Shown: positions 1 to 6,568, counted from the first letter of the stretch. The stretch: 15,941 nucleotides of DNA from SXOA01 sp964444865 (GCA_964444865.1 CAYUJE010000145.1:1-15941), one strand, 5' to 3'. A program made the numbers and translations. Notes: generated by a model from the letters alone, not told the origin.

Positions 1-297
1 GATGAGGTCGGTGACGAAGCGGAACAGCGTGGTGGGGTCCACATTCATCGCCAGCGGCAGCCGGTGCATGTTGGTTTCGGTGCCATAAGGAACCGTGGGG
101 AGCAGGACGACCTTGCCACCTTTGTTATGGGCGGCCTCGCAGATTTTCTCGCCGACGACGGTTCCTTCAAAGAGGTCCGTGCCATACGGCAGATGCAAGT
201 TATGCGGCTCCGTCGCCCCCAGCGGCAGGACAGCCACTTCGTAAGGGTTGGCTTTGGTGTAGGCGTAGTTGGTTTCGGCAAGGATGTAAGGACGCAT
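1..297 (-). CDS. creatininase-family amidohydrolase, C-terminus cut by window edge
   Basis: The first 99 codons of a gene that continues past the left edge. The product resembles the creatininase (creatinine amidohydrolase) family, metal-dependent cytoplasmic enzymes that hydrolyse cyclic or linear amide bonds; family members also act on formamides in riboflavin and F420 biosynthesis, so the substrate cannot be named. Residues 22-41 carry the family signature with strand VAVLPLGATE followed by PHNLHLPYGTD; E30, H32 and D41 match the expected metal ligands. A second family-like stretch is LLPTVPYGTETNMH at residues 65-78. The ATG at 295-297 sits just ahead of the conserved domain; no Shine-Dalgarno is visible. 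The gene lies 125 bp downstream of the DUF1444-family gene on the same strand, but an inverted repeat fills that gap, so cotranscription is uncertain. Family assignment is firm, specific function unknown. Confidence 0.85.
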   Translation of the reverse strand, partial: MRPYILAETNYAYTKANPYEVAVLPLGATEPHNLHLPYGTDLFEGTVVGEKICEAAHNKGGKVVLLPTVPYGTETNMHRLPLAMNVDPTTLFRFVTDLI

Positions 298-304
298 AGT
301 TTTT

Positions 305-418
305 GTAGGGTGTATGAGCGGAGCGAAATACACGCGTTAGAGATGAGTTCAGGAGTGAAGGTAACGAGGATCGTGGAGCTGTTTACGCGTGCATTGCGCT
401 GCGCTTCATGCACCCTAC
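305..418. repeat. paired inverted repeat of a short palindromic element
   Basis: Two copies of a ~32-nt element (305-336 and 386-418) face each other. Each starts or ends with GTAGGGTG/CACCCTAC and each can itself fold: GTGTAT (310-315) pairs with ATACAC (328-333), and GTGCAT (389-394) with ATGCAC (408-413). The copies differ by a few bases and one indel when one is reverse-complemented. Together they fill nearly all the space between the DUF1444-family stop and the creatininase-family start. GTAGGGTG-type palindromes recur between genes in many bacterial genomes; it may be a REP- or MITE-like element, or serve as a transcript-end structure. Confidence 0.8.
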
Positions 419-422
419 CGTT

Positions 423-1643
423 TTACGGTTCTATTTGTTTTCCAATTGCTTCCAGCTGATAGTCGCTGGGGAAGTCGCGGACGAGGTAGCGTTCGGGGTA
501 GGTGCCGGTTGGTTCCATCAGGTTGCCGACGATCTGCTGCACGTGCTCCCAGGAGCCGCCGGCGACGATTTCTCCTTCCTTGGCCCCCTTGGGGCGGAAG
601 AAGAAGATGGAGTCGGTCTGCGGCAGCAGGATGTCGAGCCCTTCGGACCAGACGCTATAGCTGGAGACCTGGCCGGAGGCTTTGTTCTGCATCGCGTTGA
701 ACTGGGCGACGTACAGGCCGGCTTTGGTGGCGGCATGGACTTCGTCGAGTAATTCTTTTTGGTCGTTGTATTCCGCCCCCACCGTCCGGAGGCGCAACTC
801 ATGCAGCTTGGCAAACGACGGCGAGGAATGGGGTGGCAGCCAGGGTTGCCATTCGTCCCCTTCCAGCCGCAGGGCAACGGTGCTGATGGGGCGGGGTTTC
901 TCGTGGGAGTCTTCCGCGATTTTGGCCATGATCCCCAGTCCGTGTTCATCCTCGGAGCCGGTGACGACGAGCGTGTCCCGGTTGGGGACCATCGCCACAT
1001 AATCTCCGTTCACTTTGAAGCGGCGGATGAGGTCGAGCATGACGAGGCGCGAGGCATCGTAGTTGTCGCCGGTGGCCGAGGCATAGACGCAGTCGTCGAG
1101 CGTGGCGAAGGCGACTTCCCCCATTTGCTCCAGGTTGTGACGAGCGGCTTCCACCGCCTCGTAGAACGAGACCTGCCAGGCATCAAGGTCGGTCTGGCTG
1201 ATGGTTCGCATGGCCGAAGGAAGGTCATAAACCAGCGAGAGGGCCAGATGCTCGCCGATGACCTGCTGCGGCACCTCCAGGGCGTCGTTCCCCCGAACCT
1301 TCGCCTGCAGCAGCACCGATTCCAGATAAAAGCGGCTGCGAATGACCGGCAGCAGGTCGGGATGGATGTCGTCGAACTCGGCGGGCAATTCGTAGCTCTT
1401 GGTGGAGATGCAGTTCCGCAGGAACCGCCGCAAAACGGCGTCCCGCTCGTTTTTCTCGGCCCGGCAGTATTCCTGGAAAATGTTCCCCAGATTGATAAAA
1501 CCGTCGTCCGGGCGGGCAATTTGGAACCGGTCGGCGTTATAGACGTACTGGCTGGCCGGATCGATTTTCCGAAGCTCTGACAGCACAATCTGCGAGAATT
1601 TCTCCTGCGTCATGGGGCCGGAAAAAAAATCGAAAATTCCCAT
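423..1643 (-). CDS. DUF1444 (YtpQ-like) family protein
   Basis: A 406-residue soluble protein without signal peptide or membrane segment. The middle (about residues 95-275) resembles DUF1444, the family of Bacillus YtpQ, whose function is not known. Visible matches are PVIRSRFY (99-106), LVYDLPSAMR (137-146), the strong GDNYDASRL block (192-200) and VAMVPNRDTLVV (216-227), followed by a strand pattern ending in TVALRLEGDEWQPW. The protein is about 130 residues longer than YtpQ because of a C-terminal extension (about 280-406) that I do not recognise; it has a serine-rich stretch and a hydrophobic SIFFF segment. The ATG at 1641-1643 was chosen because the natural-looking start MGIFDFFSGP follows; no Shine-Dalgarno precedes it. 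The downstream gene on the same strand is creatininase-like, separated by a repeat. Family call is moderately sure. Confidence 0.75.
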   Translation of the reverse strand: MGIFDFFSGPMTQEKFSQIVLSELRKIDPASQYVYNADRFQIARPDDGFINLGNIFQEYCRAEKNERDAVLRRFLRNCISTKSYELPAEFDDIHPDLLPVIRSRFYLESVLLQAKVRGNDALEVPQQVIGEHLALSLVYDLPSAMRTISQTDLDAWQVSFYEAVEAARHNLEQMGEVAFATLDDCVYASATGDNYDASRLVMLDLIRRFKVNGDYVAMVPNRDTLVVTGSEDEHGLGIMAKIAEDSHEKPRPISTVALRLEGDEWQPWLPPHSSPSFAKLHELRLRTVGAEYNDQKELLDEVHAATKAGLYVAQFNAMQNKASGQVSSYSVWSEGLDILLPQTDSIFFFRPKGAKEGEIVAGGSWEHVQQIVGNLMEPTGTYPERYLVRDFPSDYQLEAIGKQIEP

Positions 1644-1807
1644 GGTGAGCGGCGACTAAAGTAGCGGAGAATGGTTGCGGCTCGTCCGCGGGATGATTGC
1701 GCCATGGATGGCAACGAGAAACCTCATTATGGCAGCGAAAGGTCGGTTTGAAACCTGGGCATGGTCGTGATGCCGCTTCCCGTCCTGATTAGGCTGTGGA
1801 CTTTAGA

Positions 1808-2446
1808 ATGCAGAATCCCAATAAGCCCCGCTGGTATCAATTCAGCCTCCGAACGCTTCTTTTGGTGATATCGGCGATTTGTCTGGGGCCGGGTGGCTAT
1901 GTCGCCTACAAACAGGGGAAGGCGAAGGAGATGCAGCAGACGGTAGCGGCCATTGAAAGCCTGGGGGGCTATGTCTTTTATGACGAAAGTGTTCCGGTCC
2001 GATCCGGGCTCAAGAAAATGATCCTAGGGGATGATTCGTTTGGAAATGTCAGCGGCGTGGACTTCAATCCGCTCAAGACCGAGAACCGGCAAATCACGGA
2101 TCGCGACCTGCGACTACTAAGGTCCTTCCCACGCCTGAATCATCTGGTCATCAAAAACTGCCAGCAGGTCAGCGACGACGGGCTGAGCGAGCTATCCCGG
2201 CTGTCGAACTTGCAGTATCTCTACCTCAACGATACGCCCATTACCGATGCCGGCTTGGCGCACCTCGCCGCGCTCAAAAACCTCAAGGAACTTTCCCTGA
2301 CGGATACGAAAGTGACCGGTGCTGGATTGGTGCAACTTTCCGGCCTGACCAATCTGAACTTCCTATACCTTTACTCCAAACGCGATGCACCCGTGGATGC
2401 CGCCCAACTCCAAAGGGCATTGCCGAAGTGCTGCATCAACCGCTGA
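1808..2446 (+). CDS. membrane-anchored leucine-rich-repeat protein
   Basis: A 212-residue protein with a short cytoplasmic N-terminus, one membrane segment (about residues 14-34, LLLVISAICL and onward) and an exported C-terminal domain of leucine-rich repeats (about 95-200). The repeats follow the ITDRDLRLL / VSDDGLSEL / ITDAGLAHL / VTGAGLVQL pattern, the RNI-like type common in planctomycetes. The N-terminal RWYQFSLRTLL motif is a frequent start of membrane-anchored planctomycete proteins. Residues 40-95 form a spacer domain of unknown fold. The start could be ATG at 1808 or GTG at 1796 (four residues longer); ATG is preferred and neither has a clear ribosome site. It probably binds another protein or surface component; nothing shows the partner. 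It stands alone, with an inverted repeat behind its stop. Confidence 0.8.
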   Translation: MQNPNKPRWYQFSLRTLLLVISAICLGPGGYVAYKQGKAKEMQQTVAAIESLGGYVFYDESVPVRSGLKKMILGDDSFGNVSGVDFNPLKTENRQITDRDLRLLRSFPRLNHLVIKNCQQVSDDGLSELSRLSNLQYLYLNDTPITDAGLAHLAALKNLKELSLTDTKVTGAGLVQLSGLTNLNFLYLYSKRDAPVDAAQLQRALPKCCINR

Positions 2447-2449
2447 TAC

Positions 2450-2523
2450 GGGGTCGGGAGGGGTTTCGCAACAGCAAGCTTTCCATGTTACAAGTTCCGG
2501 GACGCGAAACTCCTCCCGACCCC
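2450..2523. repeat. inverted repeat behind the LRR gene
   Basis: Arms of 20 bp at 2450-2469 and 2504-2523 are reverse complements with one mismatch; each contains GGGGTCGGGAGG or its complement. The 34-nt spacer holds CAAGCTTTCC and no gene. It begins 4 nt after the LRR stop codon. It could end the LRR transcript, but the spacer is long for a simple terminator and no T-run follows, so a dispersed palindromic element is as likely. Confidence 0.75.
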
Positions 2524-2569
2524 CTTCGGACTAGCATTTGTCCTTTTAATTACCGACAATAAAACTAGC

Positions 2570-2593
2570 TTCCAAATTTCCCCCAGGTGCCCC
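2570..2593 (+). promoter_or_regulatory. leader with AGGTG ribosome site for the DUF1501 gene
   Basis: AGGTG at 2585-2589, 4 nt before the ATG, fits the anti-Shine-Dalgarno. The wider string TTCCAA (2570-2575), then CCCAGGTGCC directly before the start, is repeated almost exactly ahead of the gene at 13845, which supports this start codon. Confidence 0.6.
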
Positions 2594-3715
2594 ATGAACC
2601 AGTTCAATCGCCGCCAGTTGCTGCAGGCCGCTTCGCTCGGACTTTTGGGGGTCAGTGCCAGCGGCTGGTTTCCGGCCTTTGCCCAGGAGGTGGAAGCGAA
2701 ATCCAAAAAGAGGCGGCACTGCGTGCTGCTGTGGATGACCGGCGGGCCGACGCAGACCGACACATTCGACATGAAGCCGGGGCACGCCAACGGGGGCGAG
2801 TTTAAGGAGAAGGAAACCAAAGTCGCCGGGCTCCGGTTCAGTGAGCACCTACCCAAGCTGGCGGCGATGTCCGATCAACTCGCCGTCATTCGCAGCTTGA
2901 GCACCAAGGAAGGCGATCACGGCCGTGGCACCTATTTGATGCGAACCGGCCATCAGCCGCAGGGACCGGTGCAGTACCCCAGTATCGCCTCGACCCTCTC
3001 CAAGGCTCTGGGTGACGAGAACGACGCGGTGCCGCAGAACGTCAGCATCTCCCCCTATCGGGCCTTCAACCAGGCCGCCTTTGGCCCCGGCTTTTTGGGG
3101 CCGAAATATGGGCCGCTCACCGTCGGCGCGACGGACTCTTTTCAGCCAAATCAAACGGGCGATGCGGGAACCGGCTATGCGGAGCTGAAGGTGGACGACC
3201 TGACGCCGCCACGCGGCGTTGCCAAGGAACAATTTGAAGGTCGGCTGGAATTGTGGCGGGCNNNNNNNNNNNNNNNNNNNNNNNNNNNNNNNNNNNNNNN
3301 NNNNNNNNNNNNNNNNNNNNNNNNNNNNNNNNNNNNNNNNNNNNNNNNNNNNNNNNNNNNNGGCTGGGGAACGCTGATGCAGGAACTGGCCGAACGTGGG
3401 CTCTTGGAATCTACCACATTCCTTTGGATGGGCGAATTCGGCCGCACACCGGCCATCAACCCCCAAGGTGGCCGCGACCACTTCCCAGCCGCGTGGAGCT
3501 GCGTCCTCGGCGGCGGCGGCATCAAGGGGGGCCAGGCCTACGGCAAAACGAGCGACGGCGGCACCGAAGTCACCGAGGGTAAAGTGGATGTCGGTGACGT
3601 GCTGGCTACGCTTTCCAAAGCCCTCGGCGTGGATCCCGAAATGGCAAATATTTCGGACGTCGGCCGGCCCATCAAGATTGCCGAGGGGAAGGTGATTAAG
3701 GAGCTGGTGGCGTAA
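2594..3715 (+). CDS. DUF1501 family exported protein, interrupted by an assembly gap
   Basis: A DUF1501 protein, a family abundant in planctomycetes with an alkaline-phosphatase/sulfatase-like fold and no settled function. It starts with a Tat-type signal (NRRQLLQAASLGLLG, residues 5-19) and so acts outside the cytoplasm. Family marks include LLWMTGGPTQTDTFDMKPG, the RSLSTKEGDHGRGTYLMRTG region with its conserved histidine, and after the gap WMGEFGRTP and GGRDHFPAAW. The 100 Ns fall in the middle of the protein and the visible halves sum to about 340 residues. Comparison with the complete DUF1501 protein later in this window suggests about 100 residues are missing rather than the 33 the Ns would encode, so the continuous frame across the gap is an accident. 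It lacks the usual PSD1 partner gene next door. The stop overlaps the sulfotransferase-like gene by 20 nt, tail to tail. Confidence 0.9.
   Translation: MNQFNRRQLLQAASLGLLGVSASGWFPAFAQEVEAKSKKRRHCVLLWMTGGPTQTDTFDMKPGHANGGEFKEKETKVAGLRFSEHLPKLAAMSDQLAVIRSLSTKEGDHGRGTYLMRTGHQPQGPVQYPSIASTLSKALGDENDAVPQNVSISPYRAFNQAAFGPGFLGPKYGPLTVGATDSFQPNQTGDAGTGYAELKVDDLTPPRGVAKEQFEGRLELWRXXXXXXXXXXXXXXXXXXXXXXXXXXXXXXXXXXGWGTLMQELAERGLLESTTFLWMGEFGRTPAINPQGGRDHFPAAWSCVLGGGGIKGGQAYGKTSDGGTEVTEGKVDVGDVLATLSKALGVDPEMANISDVGRPIKIAEGKVIKELVA
3262..3361. other. assembly gap of 100 Ns
   Basis: Exactly 100 Ns, the usual placeholder for a gap of unknown length between scaffolded contigs. Both flanks encode DUF1501 sequence in the right order, so the join is probably correct but the length is not. 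Confidence 0.98.
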
Positions 3716-4562
3716 TAGGTCGAGACGAAATCAGCTCTTTCGCCCATTCCCACTGGCTATACGGCGGCTGCCGGAAGATCTCCAGGAATTTCGCCGGCAG
3801 CAGGCGGATTACTTCCGCGAACTCTTCCCGGTCGCGGTCTAGTATTTCCGTCTTCACGCCGGGAGTGCGGTTCTTACTCCCTTCCAAATGGACATCTTTC
3901 CCCTGCCGAGGAAGATCCAGGAATTTCAGTAGCGAGCGAACCTGGATTACGTCATTGAGCTCCACCGGTGCATGAAGTGTGAAGCAGTCAATCTCCTTGC
4001 CGTGCTTCGTCAAGAACAGCATGGCCCGGTTTTCAATTTCGATCCATTGAACCACGTACCACTGGAAGCGGCTCAGCGGTTGGCCCGCGAGCGGTGCAAA
4101 AATGGGCTCCAGTCCTGTCAGCGCCCAGCGAAAATACAACTGGCCATCCCCGCCGCGATAGTTCCGCAGTGGCATTCGCCAGCGGTGGATGAGTTTCTCG
4201 CGGTTCGCTTCACTCTTGGCGACGGACAAGGGATTGCGAACCAAATGCACGAGCTTCATCTTGGGAAAGAATTCGATGGCTATATCCGCCCACGATTTCA
4301 AAAAGGCATGGCTCGTCTCCGCATACCCCGCGGCTCGCGAGTATCCCTGAATGGCCTGCCGCTTCCGCTCCGCCAACTTGCGCACGGCGGCTTCGTTTCC
4401 CACTGCATGGTCATAGATGGCCCGGCCGAACATCGACGGATTCCACAAGTAGGGCTCATGCCGGCAAACAACACCGCGTGTGTTCCGCCGCAAAATCTCG
4501 TACAGAAAGTGTGTCCCCGACCGGCCACTGGCGAGACAGAAGGTTGTCGGTATTTCTGCCAT
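3696..4562 (-). CDS. sulfotransferase-family protein
   Basis: A 288-residue protein of the PAPS-dependent sulfotransferase superfamily, which moves a sulfate group from PAPS to a sugar, lipid or protein hydroxyl. The 5'-phosphosulfate loop is FCLASGRSGTHFL (residues 8-20) and the 3'-phosphate site is HLVRNPLSVAKSEA (106-119, with R109 and S117), both typically spaced. No signal peptide or membrane segment is seen, so it is likely cytoplasmic. The ATG at 4560-4562 places the loop 8 residues from the N-terminus, as in most relatives; an upstream ATG at 4619 would add 19 residues with no family match. Its acceptor is unknown; the neighbouring genes give no sulfation pathway. It converges on the DUF1501 gene with a 20-nt overlap. 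Confidence 0.8.
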   Translation of the reverse strand: MAEIPTTFCLASGRSGTHFLYEILRRNTRGVVCRHEPYLWNPSMFGRAIYDHAVGNEAAVRKLAERKRQAIQGYSRAAGYAETSHAFLKSWADIAIEFFPKMKLVHLVRNPLSVAKSEANREKLIHRWRMPLRNYRGGDGQLYFRWALTGLEPIFAPLAGQPLSRFQWYVVQWIEIENRAMLFLTKHGKEIDCFTLHAPVELNDVIQVRSLLKFLDLPRQGKDVHLEGSKNRTPGVKTEILDRDREEFAEVIRLLPAKFLEIFRQPPYSQWEWAKELISSRPITPPAP

Positions 4563-4602
4563 GAAACAGAGTGCCGGGATTATTGGGTGGGAAGACAATA
4601 AG

Positions 4603-4608
4603 TATAAT
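4603..4608 (+). promoter_or_regulatory. possible -10 promoter element TATAAT
   Basis: A perfect TATAAT followed by G lies between the divergent sulfotransferase-like and PQQ-like genes. No good -35 is visible at the normal distance. It would give the plus-strand gene a leader of about 170 nt containing the inverted repeat at 4648-4742. If the sulfotransferase-like gene used its upstream ATG at 4619, this site would lie inside that gene. Confidence 0.3.
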
Positions 4609-4647
4609 GAGTCGCGCATCGTAATTCATTGCAATGTTCCGGAAGAA

Positions 4648-4742
4648 TTCTCACACAGAGACACGAAGGCACAGAGAGCAGGCACAGGAATTCAACATTC
4701 TTCTTCTCCTTCCCTCTGTGCCTTCGTGCCTCCTTGTGAGAA
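4648..4742. repeat. inverted repeat with CACAGAG / CTCTGTG arms
   Basis: Arms of 29 bp (4648-4676 and 4714-4742) match as reverse complements at 26 positions; each holds the core ACGAAGGCACAGAG or its complement. The 37-nt spacer is pyrimidine-rich. Repeats of this CACAGAGACACGAAGG type are scattered through intergenic DNA of many planctomycete and other environmental genomes. It lies in the leader of the PQQ-like gene; open frames running through it are not taken as coding. Confidence 0.8.
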
Positions 4743-4786
4743 AATCCGCCCGCCCGCCCGCCAACTTCCACCTGCCTGGAGTAATC

Positions 4787-6124
4787 ATGCGTCGTACTTA
4801 TTGCATAACTCTTCTCGTTGCCACCGGCTTTTGTGTGGCCGCTATTTCTTCGCTTGCGCTGCGAATTGGTTTGGCCGCGGATACCGAAAAGGCAAATCTC
4901 GCTTCGCTCTCCCCCTCCTGGCCGCAGTGGCGAGGGCCGAATCGGGATGACATTTCCCCCGATGTTGGCTTGCTGAAGGACTGGAAAGAGAAACCTCCAC
5001 AACTCGTTTGGACCGCGGAAGGGATGGGGAACGGCTATGCAGGGGTTTCGCTGGCGGGGGGAAAAATCTTTACTACGGGCAATTTTCCCGACGGCCAGGG
5101 AGTCGTGGCACTGAACCTGGATGGCAAGGTGCTCTGGACCAAAAAGATCACCGAATCGCCACCGAAGCATGGCCACGACGGCTCACGCTGCACGCCGAGT
5201 ATTGACGGCAATTTGCTGTATGCCATTGCCTCCAGCGGCAAGATCGTCTGCCTCAAAGCCGAAAACGGAGAGGAAGTCTGGAGCCGCGACTTCAAGGACT
5301 TTGGCGGGAAGATGATGTCCGGCTGGGGATTTTCGGAATCGCCCCTCGTCGATGGAGATCGGGTTCTCTGCACTCCCGGCGGAGCCGATGCGATGATCGT
5401 CGCCCTGGATAAGCTGACTGGAAAAGATGTCTGGCGGAGCAAAGTCCCCGAAGCGGAGATTGGCCCCAAGGGGAAGGACGGCGCGGGTTACTCCGGAATT
5501 GTCATTTCCAATGCCGCGGGGGTGAAACAATATGTGCAACTCGTCGGCCACGGCGTGATTGGGGTGCGAGCCAGCGACGGCAAATACTTGTGGGGCTACA
5601 ACGGCGTGGCCAACAAAACCGCCAACATTCCCACGCCGATTGTCAGTGGCGATTTTGTCTTTTGCTCCTCCGGTTATCAAACGGGTTCCGCCCTGCTGAA
5701 ACTCAGCCAGGATGGGGAGGGCGTGAAGGCGGAAGAACAGTACTTTCTGGACGGCACGAAGATGCAAAACCACCACGGCGGCATGGTGCTCAAGGATGGC
5801 TATGTCTATTGCGGCCACAAACACAACAACGGCTTGCCGATTTGCGTGGAACTGGCCACGGGAAAAATCTTGTGGGGAGGCGAAGAGCGCGGCCCCGGCA
5901 GTGGTTCGGCAGCGGTGACTTATGCCGACGGCAATCTGATCTTCCGCTATCAGAGTGGCGAAGTCGCCCTGATTGAAGCCAGCCCTTCCGGCTACAAGCT
6001 CAAGGGAAGCTTCAAGCCTGACTTTGTGGGGAGCAAACCGTGCTGGGCACATCCCGTCGTCATCGGCAGAAGGCTTTATCTGCGCGATCAGGACAAGCTG
6101 ATGTGCTACGACGTGCGGGGGTAA
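4787..6124 (+). CDS. exported PQQ-like beta-propeller protein
   Basis: A 445-residue protein with a Sec-type signal (about residues 1-31, hydrophobic CITLLVATGFCVAAISSLAL) followed by a beta-propeller of PQQ-like repeats. Repeat blades are visible as GGKIFTTGNF, DGKVLWTKK, GKIVCLKAENGEEVWSRDF, LDKLTGKDVWR, ASDGKYLWGY and ELATGKILWGG. The opening WPQWRGPNRD is the usual start of the mature domain in planctomycete members, repeated as WPQFRGPSSA in the second propeller protein here. Such proteins usually lack the residues of true quinoprotein dehydrogenases, so a binding or assembly role is more likely than catalysis. The ATG at 4787 has a good ribosome site (GGAG at 4778-4781, 5 nt away). It appears monocistronic and converges on the cold-shock gene with a 35-nt gap. 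Confidence 0.9.
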   Translation: MRRTYCITLLVATGFCVAAISSLALRIGLAADTEKANLASLSPSWPQWRGPNRDDISPDVGLLKDWKEKPPQLVWTAEGMGNGYAGVSLAGGKIFTTGNFPDGQGVVALNLDGKVLWTKKITESPPKHGHDGSRCTPSIDGNLLYAIASSGKIVCLKAENGEEVWSRDFKDFGGKMMSGWGFSESPLVDGDRVLCTPGGADAMIVALDKLTGKDVWRSKVPEAEIGPKGKDGAGYSGIVISNAAGVKQYVQLVGHGVIGVRASDGKYLWGYNGVANKTANIPTPIVSGDFVFCSSGYQTGSALLKLSQDGEGVKAEEQYFLDGTKMQNHHGGMVLKDGYVYCGHKHNNGLPICVELATGKILWGGEERGPGSGSAAVTYADGNLIFRYQSGEVALIEASPSGYKLKGSFKPDFVGSKPCWAHPVVIGRRLYLRDQDKLMCYDVRG

Positions 6125-6159
6125 GAGTACCGCCCGCAGTTGGAGTTTGCAGAGAAAAA

Positions 6160-6357
6160 CTACGCAGGAGCGACGTTTTCGGCGCAGGGACCCTTGGGGC
6201 CGCGACCTTCCGTGTAGGTCACTTTCTGCCCTTCACGCAGCTCTTCGAATCTTACCCCGTTCAGACTCGACGAGTGGAAAAACAGATCTTTGCTGCTCCC
6301 AATGTTGATGAATCCAAATCCCTTGTCCGTCAGCTTCTTGATCGTACCTTCAGCCAT
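6160..6357 (-). CDS. cold-shock-domain protein (CspA family)
   Basis: A complete 65-residue single cold-shock domain, a small OB-fold that binds single-stranded RNA or DNA and melts RNA structure. The RNA-binding motifs are present: KGFGFI (residues 12-17, RNP1) and DLFFHSSSL (24-32, RNP2). The first strand reads GTIKKLTDKG instead of the usual GTVKWFN, so the surface tryptophan of CspA is missing, a variant I associate with environmental lineages. The C-terminal half ends in a proline/alanine tail after VTYTEGRGPKGPCAENV. A ribosome site AAGGA (6365-6369) lies 7 nt before the ATG. Its 236-nt upstream leader separates it from the PQQ-like gene on the same strand and contains a compound inverted repeat that could affect its message. 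Confidence 0.92.
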   Translation of the reverse strand: MAEGTIKKLTDKGFGFINIGSSKDLFFHSSSLNGVRFEELREGQKVTYTEGRGPKGPCAENVAPA

Positions 6358-6471
6358 TTGAAAATCCTTGAGTTCTTGCGGTGGAACGGCAAGGCAAATC
6401 GCCCGGCAGTCTCAACGCTGGTTTCCATCGTAACCCCGGGGGGGATTCTCAACAATGCTCCCTGCCAAGTA

Positions 6472-6568
6472 CTACCCGATGCGCAAGCAAGGGGGTTCCA
6501 TAGCGCCCAAGAAAATGGGCGTTTTCTCCGATGCCGCGTGGAAATCCCTCGCTTGCGCGTCGGGCTAG
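6472..6568. repeat. compound inverted element: two CCGA-GCGC-AGCGAGG repeats around a hairpin
   Basis: Two copies of the window's dispersed repeat, with cores CCGATGCGCAAGCAAGG (left copy 6472-6499) and CCGACGCGCAAGCGAGG on the minus strand (right copy 6540-6568), face each other. The arms match over about 28 bp with a few differences. Between them CGCCCA (6504-6509) and TGGGCG (6516-6521) form a perfect 6-bp hairpin with a 6-nt loop. The element lies upstream of the cold-shock gene and directly behind the PQQ-like gene's stop. It may be a MITE-like element, a terminator for the upstream operon, or both. Confidence 0.8.

Noticed and set aside
759..1580. 273-codon open frame on the plus strand
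   Set aside because: Antisense to the DUF1444-family gene, which has recognisable conserved blocks; the shadow has none.
1644..1807. Possible small gene or RNA between the DUF1444-like and LRR genes
   Set aside because: No frame with a plausible start and length, no hairpin with T-run and no repeat; it most likely holds only the two divergent promoters.
4634..4786. 51-residue N-terminal extension of the PQQ-like protein
   Set aside because: It reads through the inverted repeat and lacks a signal peptide; the start at 4787 has GGAG at proper distance and begins a signal sequence.
4787..6124. Active PQQ-dependent alcohol dehydrogenase
   Set aside because: The protein is shorter than true quinoprotein alcohol dehydrogenases and I see no disulfide pair or catalytic aspartate context typical of them; it fits the non-catalytic PQQ-like propeller group. 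The same holds for 6594-7919.
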